DNA from: Amyloporia xantha
Lineage: Eukaryota; Basidiomycota; Agaricomycetes; Polyporales; Adustoporiaceae
Direction: 5' to 3'
Length of the DNA stretch: 64,000 nucleotides
NCBI GenBank assembly: GCA_036971615.1
Contig: JAYKKR010000002.1
Coordinates: 3,720,001-3,784,000 of the forward strand
Position 1 is the first letter of the stretch. Each line of letters begins with the position of its first letter. The notes below the pieces were generated by a model. The model saw only the letters and a list, made by a program, of their open reading frames with translations. It was not told the origin of the DNA and ran no database searches. This document shows positions 24,178 through 36,850 of this stretch, in pieces. A program made the position numbers and the translations under genes.

Positions 24178-26174
24178 CTAGATGTCGTAGACCTGGTAGT
24201 CGTATTGCACATAATCGCCCCAGTAGGTCGTATTGCACGCGCCGACGGCGTAATTGCCCGAGCCGCCGAGCTCGAGCGCATCGATGGTCGTACTAGTGGC
24301 GGCCGGCCAGTCAGCATATGAGCCTGTGTTCGGGTTGCCCGTGCGCAAGAACGCGTAGTAACGCGCCTGCATCTCGTTGATCAGCGCAGACTGCTCGCTC
24401 GTCGGACTGGGCACCGTTCCGAACTGCGCAGAGGAAGAGAACCCCAGTTAGAAACACGCGCTGGAGCGGAACAGCAGGAGCAGCGACGTACCACAATCTC
24501 GATGTCGTCCTGGTGGCAGACCGAGCCCGAGTCAAGGCACTCCGGGACATCCTGGTTGCCGGGGTACGTCGCGCCCACGACATACATCCCGACGTACGCA
24601 GAACCGCCGTTGGCCACCCAGTTGCGCGCGAACGTCCACGTCGCGCACCGCCAGACCTGGTCCGTGCCCATCGTCTGCAACTGCGGGCGCGCGTCCTGCA
24701 CCGAGTCTGCCTCCGTCGATACAGGGACGACATATTCCGTCGCTACGAGAAGCCGCTCCGCACGAGGCTCGCCGAACGTCCCGTCGACGATCTCGTCGTA
24801 GAACGTGGCGCTGATCGGATCGGGGAAGTTACCGTAGATCGTCAGCATGGCCTCGTCGACGACGTTCGAAAGCAGGATTGGCTTCGAGACCGCCGGGAAG
24901 GGCGCGGTCGAGTCCAGAGGCGAGGTGATGAGGACACCATCACGCACAGGCCGGATGGGCTCGGCCGCACCACAGGCGGCGCAGAGGCTGCTGGCGTTGC
25001 CCATGAGATCGCTTTGAGCGTTAAGGATCGTGTCCAGGGAAAGCCCGTCCAGGCAGGAGCTGTCGGTCGAGCTGCATGGGAGTTGCTCGTTGTAAAACGT
25101 CTGCAGCGTGCCTTGCATCGTCGTGTTGAGGAAGCCATAATCCTGAAGTATTATTTGAGCCGAGATGTACTAGTGATAATAATTTGCGAGACTACATACC
25201 ATGGGGTCGGATTGCAGAATTGCAGACTGGAACAAGTCGTCCGCAGAAGGCACAGCAAGGATAGCCCTGATCATGTTGGCACCAGAGCTCTGTCCGTCCA
25301 GTGTGATCTTGGAAGCAGATCCACCGAAGCTGGGAACAACCTTCTGCAAGAACTGCATCGCGGTCATGATGTCCTGCACTGCAAAATTCGTCTCTCCGCT
25401 GGGTGCCATGAAACCAAGCTAGATAGAAACGGTTGGCACCGTACAACAATCATGAGAATTATGAAATCGCTTACTGCGCCAAGACGGTACTGAACAACAG
25501 CAACTATAGCCTCGGTGTTGGTAGCGAGAATAGAGCCGTCGAGGCCGGGATCAGTGGCGGATCCTTGCACAAATGACCCGCCATGAATCCTGCGGGGTAT
25601 TCAGCGCGCGATATCGTGATGAAACACAGATGCGACATACCACATCAAGGTGGGAGCCTCGCTGCCGACCACGACCGTAGGCGGAACATAGAGGAGCATT
25701 GACAAGCAGTCCTCCGAGTAGCTTTCGCCTGACTGTGGGCACGGCAATGGCAGGCCGGACGCGTTTGAGGCACCAGCACTGGGGGCATTCGCGTTGTCAA
25801 TAACGAAATGGAACGCATTTGAAAAAGACGACTCACGGGAGCTCCCACGAAGTGACGACGGACGACGGCTGCCATCGATCCGCTGAACCATACCTGACAG
25901 CGTATCTGATGACGCCCGATGTGTCCGACGTGCCCTCTGCCGTTCCAATCGGAGTGGAGACGGACGGGGACGTCTCACTCTGGGAGTTACCGGCTTGAGG
26001 GCAGAGAACGGATGAGATAATGGGGATGTCTATGCTGCAGAATATGTTACCGGGTGAGGCGCGAGGCGGGAACGGGAGATTTGCGATGGTGTACGAGCGG
26101 CGTGGCACCAAGGGGAAAGCCCACGTCGAGGCGATGGCGGAAAGAGAAAATGCGAGAGTGAGGAAAGCGACCAT
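24178..26174 (-). CDS. Secreted type-B carboxylesterase / lipase
   Basis: Alpha/beta-hydrolase of the carboxylesterase type B family. The ATG at 26174 opens a hydrophobic signal peptide (MVAFLTLAFSLSAIASTWA), so the product is probably secreted. Exons then give GVIRYAVRYGSADRWQPS, LPCPQSGESYSEDCLSMLLY, the oxyanion-hole region IHGGSFVQG, AVVQYRLGALGFM and the nucleophile elbow DGQSSGAN (G-x-S-x-G). The acidic member is likely Glu in SNVVDEAMLTIYG and the His is in VCHQDDIEIVFGTV, so the triad appears complete. Cys pairs around residues 120 and 270 fit secretion. It ends NTTYWGDYVQYDYQVYDI. Five introns of about 55-75 nt. Natural substrate unknown. A long plus-strand frame opposite (24513-25493) is a shadow produced by high-GC codon use. 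Confidence 0.9.
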
Positions 26175-28835
26175 GACGAGCTGTAGAATTATGGGAATAA
26201 GATATGAGGGCGGTGCTGCTCGTGAAGAGAAGAGACGAGGAGAGATGGGTGGTATAAGTAGGGAAATCTAGGGTGATACTCGTGCCTGCGAGCCTGGCCG
26301 GGATCACCTGTAGAGACAGGTACAGATGATGGTGGTAAGGAACAGAGAAGAGGGCGGGGGGAAACATGCTGGGTATAATGTCCTGAAGAGGAACAATGGC
26401 AGACAGATGGCCGTCCCTGCGAATCTCTCAACGACTGCCGCTTCTGCTCGCCTCGTGGCATCTCGAATACCTCACCTGCCTTTTATGGAAGGCCTCTTGT
26501 TCTCAATATGGCATCCCATCACCATCGCACTGCACATGCAGATTTCACGCCTGGGACGTTCCTGGCGTCGTCGTGGCGTAATCGTGAACGTGGGACGCAC
26601 ATGAATCTCCTTCCGAGGCTAAGGCACCCTGCATCATATCCTTAATTGACCCATTCCCGCCGGCAACACGCACAACCTACGCCCTGATGTCGGCAGCCCT
26701 CCGCCGAGACGGAATGTCTAAACAGAACGAGGACGTGCAGTTCATTCCAGAGTGCCTATGCTGACATACACAGATTGACCACATCACAGGCACCATCGGA
26801 AAGGCCTTGTTCTGGCATTTGCAATGCTTATACACCGGTCGAGACTGAAACAGCGCACAGTGAGTCTCTATCAATTGGCTATCTACAATACATTCAGTCA
26901 GATCACCATGCTATTCAAGAAAGAGGCAGCTCGGAACCGCAACGAGAAGCTGCTAATGTTGCTGTAAACTCAAGTCTCCATAGTCGGGGACTAGAATTCC
27001 AGAGAAGCTTATTCCTGGCCCCGACGCCATGGCACCGGATTATTCTGTGCAAGCACAAGTGTCTAATCCCACGGCCGAGCAGAAATAACTACGATGAAGT
27101 GATAGCAACTATTCAATTTCAGATAATCAGGACGGCACGACTCACTTGATCATCTTTATTAATACGCCTGTCTGTTCAATTTCAGTTCAGGAATGAGCTG
27201 ACATACACGAAGTTCATTCCAGATCCGGACCAGAGATCGGCCCTGAGAATAGATGACCGCGGTTCTTACGTAGCGCTGGGCGGAGGTGGGCGGAGCGGAG
27301 GCAATCTAACGAGCGGACTTTGCACCCGAGTCTTTGGCCTGAACATACACCATTCTGTGGCACGGCAATAAGAAGCCGTTCTAGGACTGCGAGTCTGCGC
27401 AAGTTATTTGGTCATCCCATGCTGGGGATAGTGAATAGACAACAACGAAAAGCTTACACTCTAATCTTAGTGCCTGGCAGAACGAGGCACAATAAACACA
27501 AGGCACAAGGTAGTCAAGCGCGACTGGACACAACAGAACATTGTAAGTCTTATAAAATAAGACAGAACGGCGTAGCATACGGCCAATTATTCTTGGGTCA
27601 TCTCAGCGGATGGTAAAGTGCCTCCTTCCCAGACGGACAATCCCAGAGAGCGGGCCCTGAAGTCGGAGGCTCACAAGCGGCAAGTAAGTCCCGCTAAACG
27701 GACTCAAGGGCGCTCGGCATCCGAGAAATCGTTGAAATGACGAACGGCATAATTCCAATATCATCGTGTCAGAGAACCTCCAGAGGTAGACAGATCTGGC
27801 CAGTCACAAGAATCGTACGAGAGCCAGCATTATGCTAGGGACTAAGAACTGACTGAACAAGGTCACCGGTTCTAGGAGAAGGCGAGCAACGAGGAAGACT
27901 GTAGCATGAGCTACTGCCTCCATATAGCAAGTTCGGGGCGGCAGACTGGTGCCGGGCGCGATGCATAACACGGAGGCAGGAAGTGCTCGCGCTATTCCTT
28001 GTATCTGAAATAAACCAGCGGCGAAAGGTAGAGCGGCTTCGGTGGCGTTCTTTATTGAACGGTTGGCCATATTTGGAGCACACTAAATAGAAGAATAAAC
28101 GGCATAAATATCGCCTGGGCATCTGGGTGACCTGGACGATACACCTCACCGAATAACTGGTCGCAGTTGGTCACACGAAAGCAAAGGGGAAGTATGACAT
28201 GAATGTTGAAAAGCGACACAACTCGGCTGAAACTAACAGCGTTGCAGCTTGAATGCCGAGAGAGTGGTCCAATGCCGACCTGTGCACCCGCGTCTTAACG
28301 CCACGGCTCGCACGAATTTCCGATTTAATTTGTAATGCACTGACCTTCACGCGAATCTGCTTACCTCTGCGACTCCGCCGCCGCCTTCTATTGCAGAAAA
28401 GTTGTCAGATCCAGCACGAGAATGGGACACCGCATTTCCCGGCGAGGCCATGTTCAAGGTTTCATTTCGCGGAAGACGAGAAGATCAAGAGTGAAGGTCG
28501 TAGGCTTCATAATGAATTGTCGGAGGATCTAGACTGAAGAATGAGAGCAGCGTAGATAAGACGCCGCGGTGGTCCATATCGCGCGACCTGTGTATCTGTA
28601 CCAGGTATTTTTTATGAGAAGACCGCGCGCTTGGTGCGCATAGCGGGAGAAGGGGACCTGGATTGTCGGCAGTTACCGAGGGCGTTTGGTAGGACGATAT
28701 TTGGGCATGTTTGTCGTACAGGCGCTTATGTCGTATGTCACTGGAGTTTCGCCAATTGCGGCATACCACAAAGCCTCTTACCTCTGTTCGGGGAATCGTT
28801 TATTCCTCAAGAGTGTATGCTGCACAGACGCCAAT
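26175..28835. other. Divergent gap of 2.7 kb with no supported gene
   Basis: Between the carboxylesterase start (minus) and the CWF19L1 start (plus). Purine-rich on the plus strand at 26,200-26,360 next to the esterase promoter. Open frames of 60-124 codons (for example plus 26775-27149 and 28253-28537) have no motifs and no exon chain. It may contain degraded repeats; I cannot identify one. Confidence 0.35.
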
Positions 28836-31549
28836 ATGTCCACAGGAAAGATGTGAGCATACTGTTAGCAAGATGTTCATGTGACTTTACCGTTTATCCT
28901 GCAGACTTACTGTTGGATCCGCCGCGGGATCCATTCGTGAACTCTTCACCAAGATCAAGGCCATAGACGCGAAGCATGGAAAATTTGACCTCGCGCTTTG
29001 TGTCGGGGACTTCTTTGGTACTCCGAGGGATGAAGGGGAAGAGTACAGCGAAGACGATGAGGTGGTGCAACTACTGGAGGGGAAGCTGGAAGGTCGCGTA
29101 CATTGCATTCGGGTGGTATGTCGGTATTCAGCTCAATACATTCATTTGTGCGCATATAGCCCCAATCGAATGCTATATTATGCAAGGCGAGCATCCCCTA
29201 CCGGCGCCTGTAATCGAGAAGTTTGCGAAGACTGGAAGCGTGCTCAACAAGAATATAGTCCTCCTGCGTGAGTCCGCATGTCCTGTACCGGCAGCATGCG
29301 AAAGTATAACATTCTGCGGACGCAAGACAAGTCAGGGATTATGACTACATCACAGGGACTACGAATAGCGTGCCTCGGAGGCATATACGACTCGAATTTG
29401 TATTCAGCGGCCGAATCAGCTCACGTACGTTAGTCCTGCGTACCATCCAAGCTTGGCATTGACACACCATTTTCAGGGTTTTACGTCGCCATATTTCACC
29501 TCACATACTGTCGAAAAGCTACTCGCGAACACATTGACATCCTCGCGCCCTTCAGACCAGAACTACACATCCCTTGCAGCCATTAAGTCCACTGCAGCAC
29601 CCTCACAGCTTGTCGACATCTTCATCAGTAACGCCTGGCCGTCTTCAATTACGCACTTTTCCTCCGCCCCTCTTCCTGCACCGGAGCTGTCGTCGATCGG
29701 AGTGGACCCTGTAGCCGAAGTAGTCCGTCTGACCAAACCAAGGTACCACTTCGCTGCAGGAGGTGGGCAACCGCCTAAATTCTGGGAACGCGAGCCATTT
29801 GTATGGGACGACGAAGCGGGACGTGTGACACGCTTCGTCAGTCTTGGTGCCTTCGGCGGACCGCCTACAGAGGGCAAAAAACAGCGAGTACGTGGTGCCG
29901 TCGTAGATTTGACTGCCGAAGGATTGAACAGATCGACAGTGGTTTTACGCATTCTCGATCGCACCCGCCTCGTCGGCCGCTAGCCCGCCTCCACGGCCGA
30001 CAAATTCCACCAGAAATCCATACACCGAGCAAGCCCCGCGCCCACCAAAGCGGCCGCCACCTGTTGAAACAGACGATGGCCCGAACTATCGGTGGGGAGA
30101 CGTCAAGCAGCCTGGGAAGCGCTCTCGCACGGGTAAGCATGGCTTGGCCGGTTCTTATGGACTGGATGCTGACGACACTCAGCAGAAGGTCAGCCGGGTA
30201 AGCCGCCACCCGGATACAAATGCAAGATCTGCGAGTCGACAGAGGTATGCGATCCAAGCAAGGATATCAGCACTGTGACTGAGCAGTTTGCCATAGCACT
30301 TCATCAATGACTGCCCAGACCGAGCCAAGCCTCACGAAAATTATATCTGCAAAATATGCAATGAAGTAATTTCATCGCTTATCAGCGTTGGGTGGCACTT
30401 ACCGGTTCCTCCAGCCAGGGCACTTTGTCCGCGATTGTCCGGTCAAGAATGCAGTCGGTGATACGGGAGGCCGGAAACCCAAGGAAGGCTATGTCTGCAG
30501 AGCATGCGGAAGCGAAGCGCATTACATCCAAGATTGTCCAGTCGCGAATCAAAGCAGTGCTGGGAAGTATGGACATCGTGGGCCACGCGGGCCTCCAAAG
30601 GAAATTGCTCGTGAGTCGACGCTGATTCTGCTCGTCGGGGCGCCACGCTAACTCCGACTTCGCAGCGGACGAATGCTGGTTCTGCCTGTCAAATCCTAAC
30701 CTCGCGTTCGTTCCCGTCTTTCCGATTCGAGATGTATACAGCTGACATACGACTTACGCAGGAAGCACCTCATCGTATCCATCGGCACGGAGTGCTATGT
30801 GACCCTGCCGAAGGGCCAGATTGTCCCCACGCATACAGCGGCCGACCACCCCAATGCGCCGTCTGTACCAGGTGGAGGTCATGTCCTGATTGTGCCGATC
30901 ACCCACTACCCAACGTATTCATCAATTCCCTCGGATCTCGCCGCTCCCATCGTGCGAGAAACGGAAAGGTCGGTCTAGACGGTAGAGATATCTGGGATAT
31001 GAACATTGGACTTATCTGGCTGTGTCGTCATTCAGGTACAAAACCGCGCTTTCGTCAATGTTTGCGAAACACAACGCAGCGTTCGTCTCCTTTGAGGTAG
31101 GCCGCCTCAGCGCGAAGGGTGGTCACGCCCATGTTCAAGTCGTCCCCGTTCCGTACAAGTATAAGAACAGCGTTGAGGAGGCGTTCCTGAACGAGGGACG
31201 GTTGCAGGGGATCGAGTTTGAGGCCGATCCGGATGCCGCACTGCAAGCCTGTAGCGGGGGCAAGGGCAGCTACTTCCGGGTAGATCTACCCGACGGGCGA
31301 AAGATGGTACATCTTATGAGGGATTCTGTGCCGTTCAGCGTCCAATTTGGGAGGTGGGTAGATTTTCTCGTCGTTGCTATGTCGTCCGATGATGGTCCTA
31401 ATTCGTCACTGAGAAGACAGGTACTTGTGTCCCTCCTGGGAATGCAGGACCGCCTTGACTGGAAGGTTTGTCTTCAGTCTGAAGAAGAGGATAAGGCAGA
31501 TGTGCAAGCATTTAAAGCCGCATTCGGGCCATTCGATCCTTCACTCTGA
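28836..31549 (+). CDS. CWF19L1: CWF19-like protein 1 (Drn1), debranching-associated, with three zinc knuckles
   Basis: Conserved nuclear protein that associates with the lariat debranching enzyme and post-splicing complexes (yeast Drn1). Exon 1 is only 17 nt (28836-28852, MSTGK) before a 52-nt intron (28853-28904), continuing LTVGSAAGSIRELFTKIKAI and FDLALCVGDFFGTPRDE, similar to the calcineurin-like N-domain of Dbr1. The middle has RYHFAAGGGQPPKFWEREPF and then three CCHC knuckles of form C-x2-C-x4-H-x4-C: CKICESTEHFINDC, CKICNEPGHFVRDC and CRACGSEAHYIQDC. CwfJ C-terminal domain 1 starts ECWFCLSNPNL and has the histidine-triad-like GGHAHVQVVP; domain 2 follows (LLGMQDRLDWKVCL), ending AFGPFDPSL. 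Zinc knuckles are known in some fungal members; three is a strong array. About ten introns. Confidence 0.92.
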
Positions 31550-31976
31550 CGCACGTGTTTTATCCCTTGTGGCAATCATCATATCTGCTTGAAAGTTGCA
31601 TGTTGCTGTGATTCCTGTCCTGTCCGACTTGCGCTTTCGGTAGTCTGGTCTCCGTGAAATAAGCATGTGAGGCGAGAACTGACTGATGCATACGCATACT
31701 GCCACATGCCGTATCACATATCTATCAGCGACTGTAATCACAGATGCGGTACCTATCTAGCTGAGTTACTACAGCTGATGATCGTCTGTGGCCGCAAAGA
31801 GCCTTGTCACGAACCGCCCAACTGGCCCTAGTCTGGACCTCTCTTCAGAAATGTAGCATTCCAGAAGTCGCGAGTAAAGTTTACAAATACACATCCTTGA
31901 TTTTGAAGTACGTACAATGGCGCTCTTGAAATGTCCAATGGCGCTTTTGAAATGTCGACCCTCCTTGACTCGCACT
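31550..31976. other. Convergent 3' region CWF19L1 / acidic protein
   Basis: About 430 bp between opposite stop codons; includes a near-repeat of the phrase AATGGCGCT(C/T)TTGAAATGTC twice (about 31,916-31,955). No gene seen. Confidence 0.45.
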
Positions 31977-32642
31977 TCATACATCGGATGGGGGTTCCTC
32001 GTCCTCCTCATCCTCTTCATCATCCTCCTCCTCCTCCTCCTCCTCCTCCCCGTCACCATCTGAACTTGGATGACTAAATTCATCAGCATCAAGATCAGCT
32101 GTTTCGGCAGTGACATTCGCGGCCTCGTCATCCATATCTTCCATGTCTGCATCAAGGTCCTCTTCCGCGGACTCGTTGTCGACGTCATCCATAATAGATG
32201 GGGCGTCGTCATCGGAATCGTCTGAATCATCTGAGTCGTCTGACGCCTCGTCATTCTATAATAATGGATATTTGTGAGTAGCGCAATTGAGTGGAAGAAA
32301 ATGTCATGCACCACGCTTGCGTCGTTTTTCTCCTCATGTTGCGTGAAGGTTCGACCAATAGGAACAAGGAAGTTATATCCTCTATTCCTGATTTCTGTCG
32401 CCTAGTAAAGACTATAAGTCTCGTGAAGCAGAATCAATGTCGGATTGTCTCACTAGGTCGTCGATCTCATTCTCCTCATCACTCAAGTCGTCCATCTCTC
32501 GTTGTAAATCGCGTCGGCTATTGAGGCGACCCGTCCTTTGAGCATGTTTTGGTAAAGGAGTTGGATGAGGCTGAGGGGGTTTTGGAAGCAGATTGGGAAA
32601 TATAGGACTTCGAGGTAACACGGTGGGGGATGCGGTCGACAT
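31977..32642 (-). CDS. Small highly acidic protein, unknown function
   Basis: I do not recognise this gene. Exon 1 starts at 32642 (MSTASPTVLPRSPIFPNLLP), has a Pro-rich leader, a basic patch (RTGRLNSRRDLQRE) and then MDDLSDEENEIDDL. A GTGAGA donor at about 32,455 and a TTATAG acceptor at about 32,259 would join it in frame to NDEASDDSDDSDDSDDDAPS, followed by more than 90 residues that are mainly Asp/Glu, with a run of Glu encoded by a CTC-rich plus-strand repeat (about 32,017-32,052), ending DEEPPSDV. The implied intron (~200 nt) is long for this genome and may hide a further exon. Acidic tails of this type occur in histone chaperones and ribosome-biogenesis factors, but no domain supports either. 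Confidence 0.5.
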
Positions 32643-34507
32643 GGTGCGGGCAAGAACAAAGAACGGTCACGTGCAAACGTAAGACGCGTCCAACGCGATG
32701 ACATTTCGGACATCCGTCAGGAAGAGGCTCGGGATAAGCACTGCTAGATAGTATACTATATTTCTAGTGACGATATAGCAAAAGAAACATCTCAACCAGG
32801 CCAAGAATTCTGGGCTGAACATTCCTCTTCGTTCGGCACACCTTGAAGCTGAGAATTCTCTACTAAGTATCACCAGGTATTCAGATCATCCTGTCTCTAG
32901 AAATCATCCTCTGCTACGTTGACATTCCTAACCCACCAAGAGCTTTTCCTATCAGAGACAGACAGTCTTGACACTGGCTATATAATAGCGTTCGCTCGAA
33001 CGTAGTCCAAGAACTTGAAGGACTTTGGAAATGAGCCCATACTGGAATAAAGTGTCCCAATATGTAGGAGAATGAAACACATTGTCCCAAAAAGAGATAG
33101 GCACTGGATGAAGTTTCTGGTTTCTTAACAAAGAGAGGAGTAAGCGTTGGACGAGGGCAATAACACGCATCACGGAAGCTTTGAGTTTACTCGCAATGTG
33201 CCAAGGCAAATTGCAAGGAGGTTCGGAGGTACAAGAAAAGCCATTTCAGTGGGGGAGAATCATGTAAGGGCTAACGAGAAGGACGACGACACGATGCCAG
33301 AGAATCCAAGGACGCGCCCACTTCAAACAAGATGGCGCACCGATATAGTGAGCCTGTTACAATCTTTCCATCAGCGTCAACACAGCCAAGTCATAAATGA
33401 TGACTCGATCGTTCTTTTCATCGATGGCAATTGCTTGCTCGATTCTAAAGCAGCTGTCGTCGTCACGCCTGCCTTGCGCATAGGTGCAGTCTGGCACGTG
33501 AAATGGCTCATGCGTAGGTTGTAGTCTGTTGTAGTATAAAAAAGTAAGCGGTTGATTGTTAGTCGAGATTGGAGAGCGAAGATTACCTATGGACAAGAAA
33601 CAGCAGTCGCCGCTCGGCATAGGTAGTAGTGGCTAAAATGCACCAGGACAAGGAGCGACAGGGAGCTCAATTGGGCACGTAGGGGAAGGCTCTGGGTGGA
33701 GGGCATACAACGCCGCCTGGCTTGCAGAGAAAAGTGAGAAAGGGAGAGGGATCAGGAGAAGACGTAGGATTTTATGCTGATTAAATCCTATGACGCTGAC
33801 GCAGCCACTAGCTGTGTGGCAGATACCTAGGCACAATCGAACTGCAGAGGATACCCCGGTCAAAGCGATCAAAGTACCGTCTTTGTGCTTTCTGCAGTAG
33901 AGTGAGCATTAAGAAGCCAACGCGTCGGTACAAGGTGGGACTGGCCAAAATGACCTATGGAAAGTCAGAGGTGGCATACACTTCCAGACATATAGTTGAG
34001 TTGACCTCTTTACTTTCCCGTGAAAACAATCTCCAGAAACTTCCAATAGTCCTGTTCAACTCTATCACAAGTATACAGTATGACTTTCTCGCTTGGGTTC
34101 ACCATACACGACCGAAATGATATTAGCATCGTCGAAGGCTGCGATGTCGCCCAGAAACGTGTTTCTGAACTCACCTCTTGTGCTCACGTCTCGCTGCAGT
34201 AGTACAGTATCAGAGAATGATAGTTACAATTCCATTCTACATATTCAATGTTGTTTCTGCAGCGAGCGTAGTATGCTAGACAGACAGAGTCAATCCTTAC
34301 AAACCTCCGAATAGATGCGAATATACACGACGACGTACATGATCGGGCGACTCTGGTTATTGCTGATCTCACAATCTGATACGCTCATTCATGGCTGCAA
34401 AAAAACCATCTTCTTACTCTTACACATCGAGCAAGACAGCGAAGGGTTTGTGGATGTAACAGCCGTAAGGCGAACTTAAGAGGGGTCAAATGACTCAAAC
34501 GGTCAAA
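32643..34507. other. Gap of 1.9 kb before the left duplication arm
   Basis: Upstream flank of the acidic protein gene and outer flank of the left inverted arm. A minus-strand frame from an ATG at 33620 (MPSGDCCFLSIG...) and others below 90 codons show no family features. Nothing here matches the outer flank of the right arm. Confidence 0.35.
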
Positions 34508-35126
34508 CCACGATTCGAGAGACGCGTAACGCGATCACATGATCTCAATTATCACGAAGACGCCGATGCCACAACCATCAACGACCATTGACGATGCACG
34601 ACTCGCCAACGGAAAGACGAACGTCACAAGGGATTAGAATGCAATTCGATTACGCAGAGATTCTAAACGTGTAGAGACTACTCATACATTTTACAGATCC
34701 ACGACACAACGAGCATGGAAAGGACCCCGACAAATACAGCACTAGTACTAGCAATACAAATCAGAGGGGCAGATAAAACATACAACTAAATATCAATAAT
34801 AATAGGTGGAATTCTGTGAGACTAGCCAGCAATCTGTGGATATCGGGGTATCTAGCCAGATTTGCCCCTGTTCGGACAGGCGCCGTCGTTGAGATGACGA
34901 GTGAGAGCATCACCCCTCCGAAACCTGTCGACCCGACGTCAGAAAACACGAGCAACAAGAATAGCGGATTGACTCACGTTTTTGCACATTTATTTGGACA
35001 TACCAACCGAGGCAAGTATTCCCCCGCATTGGTAAGATGGCCGCCCGACTTCTCGTGTCGATTCACCGTCTTCTTATCACCGTTCATGCTCATCTCACAC
35101 ACAACACACCAATGCTGGGGACGATG

Positions 35127-35844
35127 TCAGAAAGTAAAGAGAACAGGTTTCAACCAACCCACTTTTCTAGGCGTGGATGCGGGCGGCACGGAAGTGACTG
35201 TGGCCTTCGTGCTCCTACCCGATCGCGTCCTCTTCGGTGCCACATTCTCATCTTGCACCTTCCTCGGCGTCGCTGTTCGCTCCGTCGCCCTCCGCTGACT
35301 CGATGGTCTTGCTATTGGGTCCTCCTGAAGGGCTCCATAGGATCTGGAGGATGTCGCTTTATTTTGGGAGATGGACGACAGCACTGCAGGGACTATCGGC
35401 TGCGATGTATGATGGGAAGCATGTGTGAAACCGACAGGTGAGGATGCGGAAGTGAATGCGTAGTACAGGGCAGGAAAGGAGGTAGACGCAGAAGACGCAG
35501 GCTGATAGCTTGCCACGATCGGATATGACGATCCCGATGGTGCGTCGGGATACAACGACGGTGTGAATTGAGGGGGCAGGCTAGAGGGCAAGCTGGAAGG
35601 CAGGCTGGAGGTCAGGCTAGAGGGTCACAATCTTTGTTCTGCAGGGTATGACTAACCGGAGGTGAGGAAGAGCGATAAGCAGCTCTTCCAGTTCGCCATC
35701 CGTGAAAGTGAAGTCAATGTCAGATGGAGATGAATCGATTTGTTGATCAGTTGACTGCAGAAGGGTAGCCAGTAAGGAGTCCAGGAGAACGGAGTCTTCG
35801 GGCAAGTGGAAAGGTAACATTCTAAACGCAGAGTACGAAGACAT
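35127..35844 (-). CDS. Arm gene 3, left copy: small acidic/basic protein, unknown
   Basis: Unrecognised two-exon gene. Exon 1 (35657-35844) gives MSSYSAFRMLPFHLPEDSVL and LLQSTDQQIDSSPSDIDF, then TFTDGELEELLIALPHLR; a 40-nt intron (35617-35656) joins in frame to exon 2 (35127-35616). Exon 2 opens with a 12-bp tandem repeat translating as SSLPSSLPSSL, continues Ser/Pro-rich (LYPDAPSGSSYPIVASYQPA) and ends with a basic stretch KVQDENVAPKRTRSGRSTKA that could be a nuclear localisation signal. 678 nt in total, 225 residues, fully open. The paralogue at 61745-62564 shares the same blocks. An acidic N-half plus basic Ser/Thr/Pro C-half suggests a nuclear adaptor, but there is no known domain. The 3' end could extend through a further splice (AGAAAA-GTGGGT). 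Confidence 0.6.
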
Positions 35845-35932
35845 CTTGTGAGTGTCTATAAAGTCGCAGAGATTATGTTGTATGCAACGGAGAGGGAATA
35901 GTTCGGTGAGGAATACAACACGGAAATGCCTG

Positions 35933-36038
35933 TTTTATACCACCGGGGATGATCACAGTAGACCATCTGTCTGCCCAAAGCGGAAGGCAGCCACAAAGGC
36001 GGATGACGACCCCAAAGGAAATACACACTCCGCCTTTG
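35933..36038 (-). promoter_or_regulatory. Promoter of arm gene 3 (left): TATA box and 10-bp inverted repeat
   Basis: A TATAAAA box (minus strand, 35933-35939) lies about 90 nt upstream of the gene 3 ATG. Farther up, CAAAGGCGGA (35994-36003) and its exact inverse TCCGCCTTTG (36029-36038) are separated by 25 bp. The right arm retains related words (AAAGGGCGGAG and TCGCCTTTGTG, about 61,557-61,595) in the same place, so the pair was conserved across the duplication. A dimeric regulator site is a reasonable inference. Confidence 0.5.
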
Positions 36039-36566
36039 TTTTCTGTTGACGCATAACATATAGCCTCCGCGACCACAGCGACCTGCCACAGTGCGAAATA
36101 AGCAAGTCTCAATCCGAGGTAGTTTCATAAACCCTGGCCACGAGTCAGTGCAATGCCGGAGAGATTAGGTTTGAGGGTTCTGAATACATTAGACAATGGA
36201 TCCGGAGCCACGGCTGGCCATGCCAAATTGGTGAACCTAATTTGAGGTGGCTGGGCGACGAGTGGCACTTCCTAAATGTACAGAAGAGAAGATCCCAGTG
36301 AACAGCTTCAGGATTCGGAACGCCTTTCGAGAGTAGTCGTATTCAGCCTTAGCAGATGCAGCCAATTCATCACAGATTCAGATGGACAGCCTCTCCGCAG
36401 GATACGCAATGCATACAAGCAGAAGAAAATGCGAGACCTTTTGCTCTTCCCCAATGGGTCGGTTGCTGGCACATTGAATTCGTCAACCACGAATATCAAG
36501 AATTTACGGATGGGTAATTACATACGGCGAGGAATAGGGAAGGAGTAGTTCCTTTATTCCTCACAG

Positions 36567-36850
36567 TCAGTTGACTTCCAGCGGATGATGCGTATTCTTT
36601 TTGGAGACATGAATGTCTAATGTACCGGCATTGTCGTTCCTGAGTGACTGGATCATTTCGAGGGTGAATAACCCGCATGGAATGGGGATATCCTTCATCA
36701 GATCATTGTCAACCAATCCCATTGTCATCATGGAGCTCAATACGGGCATCCTTGTCTTAAGCGAGAACGAGCTGTTGTAGAAGGTGATATGCGCGTCCAC
36801 AGCTTGCGCAGTGGTGCCGTCACCCCACAAGATCTAGACCAGGTTCCAAA
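36567..36850 (-). pseudogene. Arm gene 2, left copy: decayed coding stretch
   Basis: A minus-strand frame reads DGTTAQAVDAHITFYNSSFS, LKTRMPVLSSMMTMGLV, NDLMKDIPIPCGLF and LRNDNAGTLDIHVSKKN. The corresponding right-arm DNA (60,740-61,100) encodes close equivalents (TQAVDTGVTFYYSSFSLKT, MGLVGNDVMKDVSIPGG, LNDNAGALDIHVSKQKN) but in broken frames. Conservation of amino-acid words despite indels suggests a former protein-coding exon in both arms. No upstream start or known family was found. A plus-strand frame over the same DNA (36789-37160, Asn-rich end) is also open and cannot be excluded. Confidence 0.35.

Noticed and set aside
24513..25493. 326-codon plus-strand open frame
   Set aside because: Exactly opposite the carboxylesterase exons and Arg/Asp-rich; a shadow of GC-rich codon use.
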